Assembly (NCBI GenBank): GCA_964504445.1
Contig: CAZDEO010000133.1
Coordinates: 1-9,774, forward strand
Length of the DNA: 9,774 bases
Origin: JACSRF01 sp964504445
Lineage (GTDB): Bacteria > Chloroflexota > Anaerolineae > Promineifilales > Promineifilaceae
Reading direction: 5' to 3'
The notes under the pieces are model-generated. The model saw only the letters and a program-made list of their open reading frames with translations, did not search any database and was not told the origin of the DNA. The position numbers were made by a program, and so were the translations under genes. This document shows positions 1-6,166 of the stretch, piece after piece (the first letter of the stretch is position 1; each line of letters starts with the position of its first letter).

Positions 1-731
1 AGCAGTAAACGGCCGTCGGCAGAAATATCAGACGCGCCCAGAAAACTGGTGGCGGGATTGACGCCATCCAACCCGGAGGCGTCTACCCGATCAGCCAGCG
101 TCAGGGTGAGCGGCGGCGCGTCGTCGCGCAGTAGGGTAGCCGGAGCGGGCGTTTGCAGCAGGTGACCTAAACTGCTTTCCGGCGCGTACCAGGCGTAGGC
201 GTAGCGGTTAACTTCGCCCAGGAAGGGGACGAGGAAGCTGGACCCGCCCCTTGCCGGTAGGGTTATGGCGACTTGCTCCTGACGGCCGTCGGCAAAGGTG
301 AGGGTGGTGTCGAGAACGGCCGTGAGCCATTTGACGCGATGCCAATCCTCAATATGCACGGCGTCAATGGTAAAAGCGGTCAGGGGAGAATCTTCGCGCA
401 GGGGCGCGGGGCCGGTCTGGCCGATGAGGGCGTTCAACTGCCGCTCGATGAACAGTTCCGGCGGGCGGGGAACGAGGCGCGGGTCAGGCGGCGCTTCGTT
501 AGGGCTGTAATGGTAGCCATTAACTAGCGCGGGAAAGATCCGCCAACTGACGTCGCCGGTGGCATAAGCCGTGCCGGTGAGCAAGAGGAGCAACCCGGCC
601 ACCAACAGGGCAACTTGCCCGGCGCGGCGTTGGCGCCAGAGCAGGCCCAAGATAATCAGCAGTAGTGCCAATGGCAGTAGCCAGGTGGCGAAGAAAAGCA
701 ATGCTTGAACAACTTCATCGTAAATAGACAT
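1..731 (-). CDS. Membrane protein with two N-terminal helices, unknown function (3' end cut by window edge)
   Basis: An open frame runs without a stop from an ATG at 731 to the left edge, giving 243 visible residues. The start is supported by AGGAGG at 737-742, five bases upstream. Two hydrophobic segments lie at about residues 8-32 and 39-58, separated by a short basic loop (RQRRAG), so it is likely a two-helix membrane-anchored protein. The remaining 185 or so residues are proline-rich and beta-like, with no motif I recognise; they probably form an extracytoplasmic domain. The gene follows the anti-sigma-like gene in the same direction after 190 bp and may belong to the same stress or envelope unit. 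Its start codon and part of its ribosome binding site lie within an inverted repeat (730-738 with 830-838). I do not recognise the family and assign no function. Confidence 0.75.
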   Translation of the reverse strand, partial: MSIYDEVVQALLFFATWLLPLALLLIILGLLWRQRRAGQVALLVAGLLLLLTGTAYATGDVSWRIFPALVNGYHYSPNEAPPDPRLVPRPPELFIERQLNALIGQTGPAPLREDSPLTAFTIDAVHIEDWHRVKWLTAVLDTTLTFADGRQEQVAITLPARGGSSFLVPFLGEVNRYAYAWYAPESSLGHLLQTPAPATLLRDDAPPLTLTLADRVDASGLDGVNPATSFLGASDISADGRLL

Positions 732-838
732 GGAAACCTCCTAAATAGCGAGAGCCAGAGCTAGAGGGCGGTTCAGGAGAAGAAGCCGAGCTACTTCATC
801 TTGAACACCACCCTAGCTCTAGCTGATATGGTTTCCAT
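730..838 (-). promoter_or_regulatory. Nested inverted repeat in the leader of the leftmost gene, covering its start codon
   Basis: The outer arms, ATGGAAACC (730-738) and GGTTTCCAT (830-838), are perfectly complementary. The inner 23-base arms (753-775 and 802-824) match at 18 positions, with two further G-U pairs possible in the minus-strand transcript, around a 26-base loop. In that transcript the outer stem would pair the start codon and the last two bases of AGGAGG. This could be an RBS-masking leader, or the 3' end or terminator structure of the upstream anti-sigma-like gene. No U-tract follows, so an intrinsic terminator is less likely. Confidence 0.5.
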
Positions 839-842
839 TGTA

Positions 843-860
843 GGGTAACGGCCGTTGCCC
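843..860. repeat. Extended copy of the ACGGCCGT palindrome
   Basis: An 18-base near-perfect palindrome, GGGTAACGGCCGTTGCCC, with one non-complementary pair, lies between two minus-strand genes. Its core is the octamer that recurs through the window. The right half GGCCGTTGCC also recurs at 2231, 5041 and 8027. It is probably an instance of the genome-wide iterated motif and not a dedicated operator. Confidence 0.55.
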
Positions 861-922
861 ACTCGACGCTTGCACAACACCCCACCAACGACTTCTCACC
901 TATCTTCCTCAGGCCATCCCCT

Positions 923-2467
923 TTAAGGTACCGTCCACGTCAGCTCCCACGGCCCTGTTTGCACAACAGTCGCGGTCGGAATCTTTACCGTAATCAGGCC
1001 GGTAGGCAGCGGTTCGCGGACGTCCACGGTGACGGCAATCTGTCGCCGTCCGGTCTGCGGATCATACTGACCGCTGCTGCCGCCGCTAAACCCACTGACG
1101 GAGGCATCCAGCCATAACCCCGCCACGTTGGGCGACGGCTCAAGGTCAAACTGGAGGGCGATCCGCTCCTGGACATCGTCCGTTGTAGGGCCTGTTTGCA
1201 GCGTCTCTGAAATAAGGCGCGCGGCTGTGATGTGTAGGGGAAAACCGGCCACATCCAGACGCAAATCCAGCGGCCATTTATCTCCAGCTTGCGGCTGTGG
1301 CCCCAGGTCAAAGGTAAAGGCGGTCTCTGTCGGCACCTCGAACTCCAATCCCTCAATCACCAGGGTAAGCTGCTGCGTGCCCAGCGACAGCGGCTGGAAG
1401 AAAAGGGTGTCGGAAAAGGTGGGTTGCTCCGGTGCAGGCGTGGGCGCGGCCTGCGCCAGTGGGGTGACAACCCGTTGCGCCACTGCGCCGCTGGTAGAGC
1501 CAACGCCGTACCAGTAGGTTTGCCCTAGCTCATCGCGCAGGTAAGGCAGCGTGAGGCCACCGGACAAGAAACGCATTTGCCGGGTCGGGTCCGTCCATTG
1601 CACCTGCACGCGCACGGCCGTTTCTTGGGGTGTATGGGCTACTTCCAACACGCGCACTGTCACGCTATCTTTCTCAGCAACTGCATTGTCCGGCGTGTAG
1701 GGAACGGGGTAGAGCGCAGCCACGCGATCGGCCGTTGCCGCTTGCAAAATGAGGGGTAGACGCCAGTTTTCCGGGGCCATTCCCGGCGGCACCAGCGGCA
1801 GGCGGCCAATCTCCAGCGTCAATGTAATGGCATCTGTTTCCGCCATAAAGCTGTGTGGCAAAGGTGGAAAAGTCAGCGAACCACCGCCCACCCGCAGCGT
1901 CCACGTTCTGCTAGTCAGAATTTGGCCGTCGGGCAAATGGAGGCGGAAGCGGTACTCACCATCATCGCCTCCAGAAAAGCGTGTTTCCGCTGGCAAGCCC
2001 GTGCTGTGAAAAACCACGGTGGTTTGATGAGGCCGGGCTAACACCTGCTCCACGGTAAGGGTGACGCCCTGCTGGGTGTTGCTGACGGGCGCGGGCAGCA
2101 AATAGGTGTCTTGCAAATCGGCAAAGCCTACGCCGGGCACAAAGCTGAGCCATTGCTGCAGGGCGGCCCAGGCGCGTTGAGGGCCAATGGCGGCCAGGCT
2201 GAGGCTGAAGATGGTGAGGATGAGCAGCACGGCCGTTGCCCAGCGGTGTTGGCGAAAAGGAGTAATCAGGTTGCGCCACAAGTTGTACCAGAAAGATGAG
2301 ATGGGTGGCGCAACGGCCGTTTGCTCCTCTTCAACCATTTCTGCAGCGGTGAACAACTGCTGGGCCAGCGTTTCCACGAAACGTGGGGCTGGTTCCGGAG
2401 TGTGGTAAAGTGTCCGCAGCGCTTCTTCCACCGGTAATGTATTGTCTGTTGGCAATTGATTACGCAT
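923..2467 (-). CDS. Single-pass membrane protein, probable anti-sigma or sensor partner of the adjacent ECF sigma factor (DUF4179-like)
   Basis: The protein is 514 residues from the preferred start. An in-frame ATG two codons earlier, at 2473, has GGGAG only one base away, while the ATG at 2467 sits seven bases from it, so I choose 2467. Numbering from 2473, the first 75 residues are cytoplasmic-like and acidic, one transmembrane helix lies at about 78-96, and the long C-terminal part is beta-rich and extracytoplasmic. The segment after the helix (a QGVTLTVEQVLA-like stretch near 135-147) recalls the DUF4179 domain found in sigma-associated membrane proteins; that match is from memory and tentative. 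The HxxxCxxC zinc motif of classical ZAS anti-sigma factors is absent. The gene overlaps the 3' end of the sigma factor gene by a few bases, which indicates translational coupling and a shared function. The most likely role is sequestering the sigma factor and sensing an envelope signal. Confidence 0.75.
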   Translation of the reverse strand: MRNQLPTDNTLPVEEALRTLYHTPEPAPRFVETLAQQLFTAAEMVEEEQTAVAPPISSFWYNLWRNLITPFRQHRWATAVLLILTIFSLSLAAIGPQRAWAALQQWLSFVPGVGFADLQDTYLLPAPVSNTQQGVTLTVEQVLARPHQTTVVFHSTGLPAETRFSGGDDGEYRFRLHLPDGQILTSRTWTLRVGGGSLTFPPLPHSFMAETDAITLTLEIGRLPLVPPGMAPENWRLPLILQAATADRVAALYPVPYTPDNAVAEKDSVTVRVLEVAHTPQETAVRVQVQWTDPTRQMRFLSGGLTLPYLRDELGQTYWYGVGSTSGAVAQRVVTPLAQAAPTPAPEQPTFSDTLFFQPLSLGTQQLTLVIEGLEFEVPTETAFTFDLGPQPQAGDKWPLDLRLDVAGFPLHITAARLISETLQTGPTTDDVQERIALQFDLEPSPNVAGLWLDASVSGFSGGSSGQYDPQTGRRQIAVTVDVREPLPTGLITVKIPTATVVQTGPWELTWTVP

Positions 2468-3050
2468 GTTCATTCTCCCATTGCCCCTGCAATTGTCGCA
2501 GCAAGCGGCTTATCGCCATTTTTGCGGCGGCTTCGCTGCGGCCAGTCAATGCGCCAATTTGGGCATAGGTCAGGTCGGCGGCAAAGCGCAGGCGCAATAA
2601 CTCTTGTTTTTCTTCGTCCAGGTCAGCTACGAGGCGGTTCAGGTGAGACAGGGTTTCGTTATGGATTAGAGCGCCCAACGGGGAACGGCCGTCGGTCTGG
2701 CGCGCTTCTGCCAAATCAAGGGGAAACGTTGGCCGGTTGCGCCGATGGTAATCGGCAATACGCCGGGCAGCAATGGTAAACAGCCAGGCAGCAAATTGCC
2801 CTTCCTCCCGGTAACCCTCCAGCGACGCCAACGCCTCCGTAAAAACCTGCGCCGTAACGTCCTCTGCATCCCCAGAGTAGCCCAGGCGGCTGTAAACGTA
2901 CCGGTACACCGGCGTGACGTAACGCCGGTAGAGGGAGGCAAACGCTGCCGGATTGCGCCGGGCAGCCCGTATCCATGCCGCATCGTCGGCATTATTTTCG
3001 TCCTCATAGCCAATGGTTTGTTCCTGTGTCGTCTTGATATCTGACATCAC
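2460..3050 (-). CDS. ECF-type RNA polymerase sigma factor
   Basis: The protein has 196 residues, normal for an ECF sigma factor. Region 2 covers about residues 38-105: the YRRYVTPVYRYVYSRLG helix, then DAEDVTAQVFTEAL (61-74), the typical core-binding and -10-melting segment, then FAAWLFTIAARRIADYHRR. Region 4 covers about 133-187, with LDEEKQELLRLRF, the helix-turn-helix TYAQIGALTGRSEAAAKMAISR and a basic end. There is no region 3 and no C-terminal extension. The start is a GTG at 3050 or, equally possible, the ATG immediately after it at 3047; ribosome binding site evidence is weak (GGTGAT). It directs RNA polymerase to a small regulon, probably including its own operon, and is likely inhibited by the membrane protein whose gene overlaps its stop codon. 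Confidence 0.92.
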   Translation of the reverse strand: MMSDIKTTQEQTIGYEDENNADDAAWIRAARRNPAAFASLYRRYVTPVYRYVYSRLGYSGDAEDVTAQVFTEALASLEGYREEGQFAAWLFTIAARRIADYHRRNRPTFPLDLAEARQTDGRSPLGALIHNETLSHLNRLVADLDEEKQELLRLRFAADLTYAQIGALTGRSEAAAKMAISRLLRQLQGQWENEHA

Positions 3051-3103
3051 ATCACCACATATCTCAAATTATTCATCAGGTCACCCTGGTTTCCTGTTGT
3101 TTT

Positions 3104-3131
3104 GCTATAAGGTATATCGGGAAATGGGCAA
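3104..3131 (-). promoter_or_regulatory. Possible housekeeping-type promoter for the sigma factor gene
   Basis: On the minus strand TTGCCC (3126-3131) and TATAGC (3104-3109) are separated by 16 bases, each matching four of six positions of the -35 and -10 consensus. It lies about 55 bases upstream of the sigma factor start. An ECF-type promoter (an AAC-containing -35) was also sought; GTTACC lies just upstream, but no clear partner was seen. Weak evidence. Confidence 0.25.
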
Positions 3132-3426
3132 AAAGGTAACAAATAAGGAGGGCAACGCTCAGGGCCAACGATAGACAATTATTTTGTTGCCCGGTTGGGT
3201 TGTCATGGTTTGTTTTCCGCGCTTTTTGGAGCTAGTTTGCGGTTGGTTTGCACCCGCAAGGTAACACAAAACGGCCGTACCGCGGAAATTGAGCAGTAAG
3301 GACGGGAAGCGTGCTGTCAACAACAATGCCATTTAAACCGTCATCACATAAGGTTTTTCTATACCCCTCCATACACTATCTCAATACCCACCGTGATAAT
3401 CATCACTTATCTTTCAACAGCGTTGC

Positions 3427-3469
3427 TAGTAAAGTCAAGACATATAGTAATAAAGAGAGCAGTTTACTA
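3427..3469. promoter_or_regulatory. Candidate operator of the ArsR-family regulator (repeated TAGTAA half-sites)
   Basis: TAGTAAA occurs at 3427-3433, TAGTAA at 3445-3450, and the inverse TTTACTA at 3463-3469, spaced 18-19 bases apart. The last copy ends three bases before the arsR start codon, and the middle copy overlaps a -10-like TATAGT (3443-3448). ArsR-family repressors commonly bind AT-rich inverted repeats over their own promoter, so this is a reasonable autoregulatory site. It is inference from arrangement only. Confidence 0.4.
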
Positions 3470-3471
3470 AC

Positions 3472-3774
3472 ATGGACGATGCGCAACGCTGCCTGGCACA
3501 GCAGCAGGCTGAAATTTGTAACCTATTTGGCAACCCCAATCGCGTACTCATCCTCTGGACCATCAGCACAGAAGAGCAGTCCGTTGGCGACATTGCCACT
3601 GCCATTGGCGCGTCACTGCAAAACACCTCGCAGCATTTGCGCCTGATGCGCAACAAAGGAGTGCTTACAGCCCGCCGCGAAGGCAATACCATCTATTACC
3701 GCCTGCAGCGACAAGCACTTCCCGCAGAATGCCCTTTGCTAGAACCCATGCTCTCATCCAAAGAAAAGGTTTAG
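3472..3774 (+). CDS. ArsR-family winged-helix transcriptional regulator
   Basis: The 100-residue protein has the usual ArsR/SmtB layout: helix 1 (AEICNLFGNPNRVLIL, about 13-28), a turn (SVGDIATAIG, 37-46), the recognition helix (SLQNTSQHLRLMRNKGV, 48-64) and the wing (ARREGNTIYYRL, 67-78). The ELCVCDL metal-binding motif of arsenic and cadmium sensors is absent (QSVGDIA in its place), so it is not a classical metal sensor. Three cysteines (C7, C16 and C87) lie in the N-terminal and C-terminal parts, which form the dimer face in this family, and could make a thiol or persulfide switch. They do not match the cysteine positions of SqrR/BigR. The ATG at 3472 has only a weak AAGAGAG-type ribosome binding site. 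It is the first gene of the plus-strand block, upstream of tusA and the Hdr/Qmo-like genes, so it probably represses them and itself. That role is inferred from position. Confidence 0.88.
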   Translation: MDDAQRCLAQQQAEICNLFGNPNRVLILWTISTEEQSVGDIATAIGASLQNTSQHLRLMRNKGVLTARREGNTIYYRLQRQALPAECPLLEPMLSSKEKV

Positions 3775-3812
3775 ATTTATAGCTCTTTAGGAACTCAGGG
3801 GGTTGACAGCCC

Positions 3813-3853
3813 ATGAAACGTGAAACGTGACCAGAGATGCATTACGTTTCACG
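3813..3853. repeat. GTGAAAC heptad copies forming a 10-bp inverted repeat
   Basis: ATGAAAC, GTGAAAC and GTGACC follow each other with a seven-base period (3813-3832). CGTGAAACGT (3819-3828) is exactly inverted as ACGTTTCACG (3844-3853) across a 15-base loop. The element lies between the arsR stop and tusA. It could be a short tandem heptad repeat of the kind known as STRR, an operator, or a transcript hairpin; there is no T-tract after it to make it a clear terminator. A TTGACA hexamer just upstream (3803-3808) has no recognisable -10 partner. Confidence 0.55.
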
Positions 3854-3929
3854 CCAAACCCCACGAAATCCCAAAGACCCAGATTTATTACTGCTAAGGC
3901 ACATTGCCCTGAGCCAAAGGAGCATAACC

Positions 3930-4193
3930 ATGTCAACCGCAACCGTAGATTTAGCCCATGTACAAGCTGTCAAAGTTGTAGACGCCCGCGGCAGTGCCTG
4001 CCCCGGCCCTCTGCTAGAAGCAAAAAAAGGAATTGGTGCCGTCAAAATGGGCGAAGTGTTAGAAATTTGGTCAGGCGATGCCCGCACCAAAAGCGACATT
4101 CCCAAATGGTGCCAAAAAGTGGGGCATGAATTCTTAGGCGCAATCACCGCCGAAGGTGGCTACGACCGCATCTTCATCAAACGCGCCCGCTAA
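3930..4193 (+). CDS. tusA: TusA-family sulfur carrier protein
   Basis: The 87-residue product matches the TusA fold length. The signature is VVDARGSACPGPLLEAKKGI (residues 16-35), with the catalytic cysteine C24 in the CPxP motif at the start of helix 1. The second half (DIPKWCQKVGHEFLG, 56-70) corresponds to the conserved TusA helix, with an extra cysteine C61. I chose the ATG at 3930 because AAAGGAG (3916-3922) stands seven bases before it; a longer frame from 3837 would add 31 residues with no TusA similarity, running through the inverted repeat. TusA proteins carry sulfur as a cysteine persulfide for tRNA thiolation, molybdenum cofactor assembly or dissimilatory sulfur metabolism. Next to Hdr/Qmo-like genes and an ArsR regulator, a dissimilatory or redox sulfur-delivery role is more likely than tRNA modification. 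It is the probable substrate carrier of the downstream complex. Confidence 0.92.
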   Translation: MSTATVDLAHVQAVKVVDARGSACPGPLLEAKKGIGAVKMGEVLEIWSGDARTKSDIPKWCQKVGHEFLGAITAEGGYDRIFIKRAR

Positions 4194-4194
4194 A

Positions 4195-4222
4195 AGCTAA
4201 TAGCTAATAGCTAAAAGCTAAA
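4195..4222. repeat. Heptad tandem repeat (AGCTAA plus T or A), four copies
   Basis: AGCTAA starts at 4195, 4202, 4209 and 4216, a strict seven-base period, beginning one base after the tusA stop codon and running into the AAAGGAG (4221-4227) of the next gene. It resembles STRR-type heptanucleotide repeats and may vary in copy number between strains. Each copy contains the self-complementary tetramer AGCT. Confidence 0.75.
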
Positions 4223-4233
4223 AGGAGCCACTC

Positions 4234-4674
4234 ATGGGAATAGAAGCAGATCAAGCCCCGCCCAAAATTTTGGTCTTAGCCACCTTGTCGGGCGGGTACG
4301 CGGGGGCGGACGCGGTGGGGCAACTACACGCCAATTACGCGGCCAATACTTACATTTTGCCCGTGCTATGCCCCTGCATGTTCCCTGAATCTTTCTACTT
4401 ACGCGCTTTCGAGCAGGGTATAGATGGCATTTTGGTGATGTATAGCGGCACAGATAGCCCCTACATTGGCGGCCCAGAGCGAGCGGCCGTTTTGGTCAAC
4501 AGCACCTTCCCGCAACTGAAAGCACGGGGGATAGACCCGCGCCGCCTGCGCTTGGTCGCTATTTGCACCGTCTGCACGCAACCCTTCCTGCGCGAAATTA
4601 AGCAGATGAATGACCTGCTGGCCGATATTGGGCCGGTGTGGCGTGAACTGCAAGCGGCGCAGATTGAAGCGTAA
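4234..4674 (+). CDS. MvhD/FrhD-like (hydrogenase iron-sulfur subunit family) protein with degenerate cluster site
   Basis: The 146-residue protein follows the MvhD pattern: a beta strand then GGYAGADAVGQ (20-30), VLCPCMFPESFYLRAFEQGIDGILV (44-68), a loop, and KARGIDPRRLRLVAI (96-110). In standard MvhD the first motif is a CNWCSYAGAD-like sequence and the loop is a GCHPGDCHY-like sequence; here they read LSGGYAGAD and YSGTDSPYI, so the usual [2Fe-2S] ligands are mostly gone. Cysteines present are C46, C48, C111 and C114, the last two as CTVC. MvhD normally passes electrons between a hydrogenase or other donor and HdrA, and the same domain is fused to QmoB. This copy could be a structural subunit, carry a differently ligated cluster, or handle sulfur through its cysteines. 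The start has AAAGGAG six bases upstream. It lies between tusA and the hdrA-like genes and probably forms part of that complex. Confidence 0.78.
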   Translation: MGIEADQAPPKILVLATLSGGYAGADAVGQLHANYAANTYILPVLCPCMFPESFYLRAFEQGIDGILVMYSGTDSPYIGGPERAAVLVNSTFPQLKARGIDPRRLRLVAICTVCTQPFLREIKQMNDLLADIGPVWRELQAAQIEA

Positions 4675-4728
4675 AGGGCTAACGGATGATTAGGCATTAT
4701 TGGGATTAACATTATGTCAAAAAGATTG

Positions 4729-4795
4729 TCCGCAGATTACACAGATTACGCCGATTTTTTGCTTCTTAATCTGCGAAATCGGCGGAATCTGCGGA
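4729..4795. repeat. Long imperfect hairpin built from CGCAGATTA words
   Basis: TCCGCAGATT (4729-4738) pairs with AATCTGCGGA (4786-4795), and CGCCGATTT (4749-4757) pairs with AAATCGGCG (4776-4784), leaving a ten-base bulge on one side and one base on the other. CAGATTAC is also directly repeated at 4733 and 4742. The element fills most of the gap between the MvhD-like gene and the first hdrA-like gene. A related element occurs at 8224-8269. It may be a dispersed repeat family or a transcript-processing or stability hairpin. Confidence 0.7.
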
Positions 4796-4837
4796 TTGAT
4801 TTTTATTTCCAGTAATGTCTTTTGAAAAGGAGTTGCT

Positions 4838-6166
4838 ATGACGGTTAAGAATCTGCATGTGGATGCCCTCGTGGTGGGCGGCGGAATCGCCGGGATGCAA
4901 GCGGCCTTAGACCTTGCCGATCAGGGTTTTGAAGTGGCGTTGGTGGAACGGGAAGCGAGCATTGGCGGCAAGATGATCGCCTTGAGCAAGGTATTCCCGA
5001 CGTTGGATTGTTGCAGTTGCATCACCACGCCCAAGATGTCGGCCGTTGCCCACCACGAAAACATTCACCTGCTCACCTATTGCGAAGTCGAAGCGGTGCA
5101 AGAAAATGGCGCGGGCTTTGTGGCCGACATCCTCAAAAAGCCGCGCTACGTAGATGAAAGCCTCTGTACCGGCTGTCGCCAATGTGAATATGTCTGCCCG
5201 ATTGATCTGCCTTCCCCCTTTGATTTAGGGCTGGGGGCGCGGCGGGTGGTGAGTGTGCCATTCTCAACGGCCGTTCCCCAATACGCCCTCCTCAACATGG
5301 ATTACTGCCTGCTGTGCGGCAAATGCGAGCAAATCTGCCCCACAGACGCCATAGATTTCACCCAACAGCCGGAAAACTTCACTATCGAAGCAGAAGCCAT
5401 TGTGCTGGCAACCGGTTTTGAGATGACCCCCACCAATGCCAAAGAAGCGTATGGCGCGGGGCAACTGCCCAACGTCGTCAACGCCCTTGTCGTCGAGCGT
5501 TTACTGGCGCCCACCGGCCCCTACGGCCACGTTTTGCGCCCCGGCGACGGCAAAGAGCCAGATTCCATCGCCTACGTGCAATGCGCTGGCTCCCGCGATA
5601 AGACGCTCGGCGTTGAGTATTGCTCCCGCATCTGTTGCATGTACGCCATCAAGCAGGCGATGCTCCTTTCCGGCGCGTTGCCGTTGGCAGACATCACCAT
5701 CTACTACATGGACATTCGCGCCTTTGGCAAGGGGTATGAGCAGTTTTACCAGAACGCCCAAGCGATGGGCATTGAGTTTGTGAAGGGGAAGGTGGCGCAA
5801 ATCAGCGAAGATGAAGCGCACAACCCCATCGTGCGCGTGGAACTGGTGGATGAGGGGCATATTGTGGAGCGTCAGCATGATTTGGTGGTGTTGTCGGTGG
5901 GGATGGTGCCCGCCTACAATCCGCAGGCGATCTATGATGTGCCGGTGGCGGGGGATGATGGCTTTATCGCCCAACCTTCGGCCAATATCGCCCCATCTAT
6001 GACCCACCATACCGGCATTTTTGCGACGGGAACGGCCGTTGGCCCCATGGACATCGTAGACAGCATTGTGATGGCTGGGGCCGCCGCCGCCGAAACGGCC
6101 GCTTACCTGCATCAGCGTCACGCCATCAACCAACCCACCGCCAGGAGGGAAGTAGCCCATGCCTGA
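4838..6166 (+). CDS. hdrA: HdrA-like (QmoA-position) FAD and iron-sulfur subunit, short form
   Basis: The 442-residue protein begins directly with an FAD-binding fold (VVGGGIAGMQAALD, 12-25). In order follow LVEREASIGGKM (35-46), the HdrA cysteine segment FPTLDCCSCITTPKM (C58, C59, C61), ferredoxin-type site C110/C113/C116/C120-P, site C157/C160/C163/C167-P, the second FAD strand IVLATGF (188-194), VQCAGSR (247-253) and YCSRICCMYA (C262, C266, C267), ending with FATGTAVGPMDI. It lacks the roughly 140-residue N-terminal domain and the C-terminal ferredoxin of full HdrA, like QmoA in architecture, but it keeps the ferredoxin insertion and CCSC segment. HdrA proteins split or pass electrons between FAD and clusters in cytoplasmic complexes. 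AAAAGGAG stands five bases before the start. Its stop overlaps the next hdrA-like gene by eight bases, so the two are likely made together as a heterodimer. Confidence 0.9.
   Translation: MTVKNLHVDALVVGGGIAGMQAALDLADQGFEVALVEREASIGGKMIALSKVFPTLDCCSCITTPKMSAVAHHENIHLLTYCEVEAVQENGAGFVADILKKPRYVDESLCTGCRQCEYVCPIDLPSPFDLGLGARRVVSVPFSTAVPQYALLNMDYCLLCGKCEQICPTDAIDFTQQPENFTIEAEAIVLATGFEMTPTNAKEAYGAGQLPNVVNALVVERLLAPTGPYGHVLRPGDGKEPDSIAYVQCAGSRDKTLGVEYCSRICCMYAIKQAMLLSGALPLADITIYYMDIRAFGKGYEQFYQNAQAMGIEFVKGKVAQISEDEAHNPIVRVELVDEGHIVERQHDLVVLSVGMVPAYNPQAIYDVPVAGDDGFIAQPSANIAPSMTHHTGIFATGTAVGPMDIVDSIVMAGAAAAETAAYLHQRHAINQPTARREVAHA

Larger units (their letters stand above)
3051..3471. other. Gene-free divergent intergenic region
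   Basis: About 420 bases separate the minus-strand sigma factor gene from the plus-strand arsR gene. No convincing protein is encoded. It is more AT-rich than its surroundings at both ends and must hold promoters for both directions. It contains one copy of ACGGCCGT (3271-3278), a small palindrome GTGAT-AATC-ATCAC (3393-3406), and TAGTAA-type repeats next to arsR. The middle (about 3150-3290) shows GGTTGGGTTG/GGTTGGTTTG-like G/T-rich words but no structure I can interpret. Confidence 0.6.

Noticed and set aside
791..838. A 15-codon minus-strand ORF within the leader hairpin (possible leader peptide)
   Set aside because: It has no visible ribosome binding site, and its start lies in the outer arm of the inverted repeat, so the reading frame is probably incidental.
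3803..3831. TTGACA as a sigma-70 promoter for tusA
   Set aside because: No -10-like hexamer lies 16-18 bases downstream; the sequence there is the GTGAAAC repeat.
3837..3929. 31-residue N-terminal extension of TusA from an upstream ATG
   Set aside because: The extension has no TusA similarity and crosses the inverted repeat. The ATG at 3930 has a well-placed AAAGGAG and gives the normal family length.
3813..4222. Heptad repeats considered as a CRISPR array
   Set aside because: The units are seven bases long with no unique spacers, and no cas genes are present.
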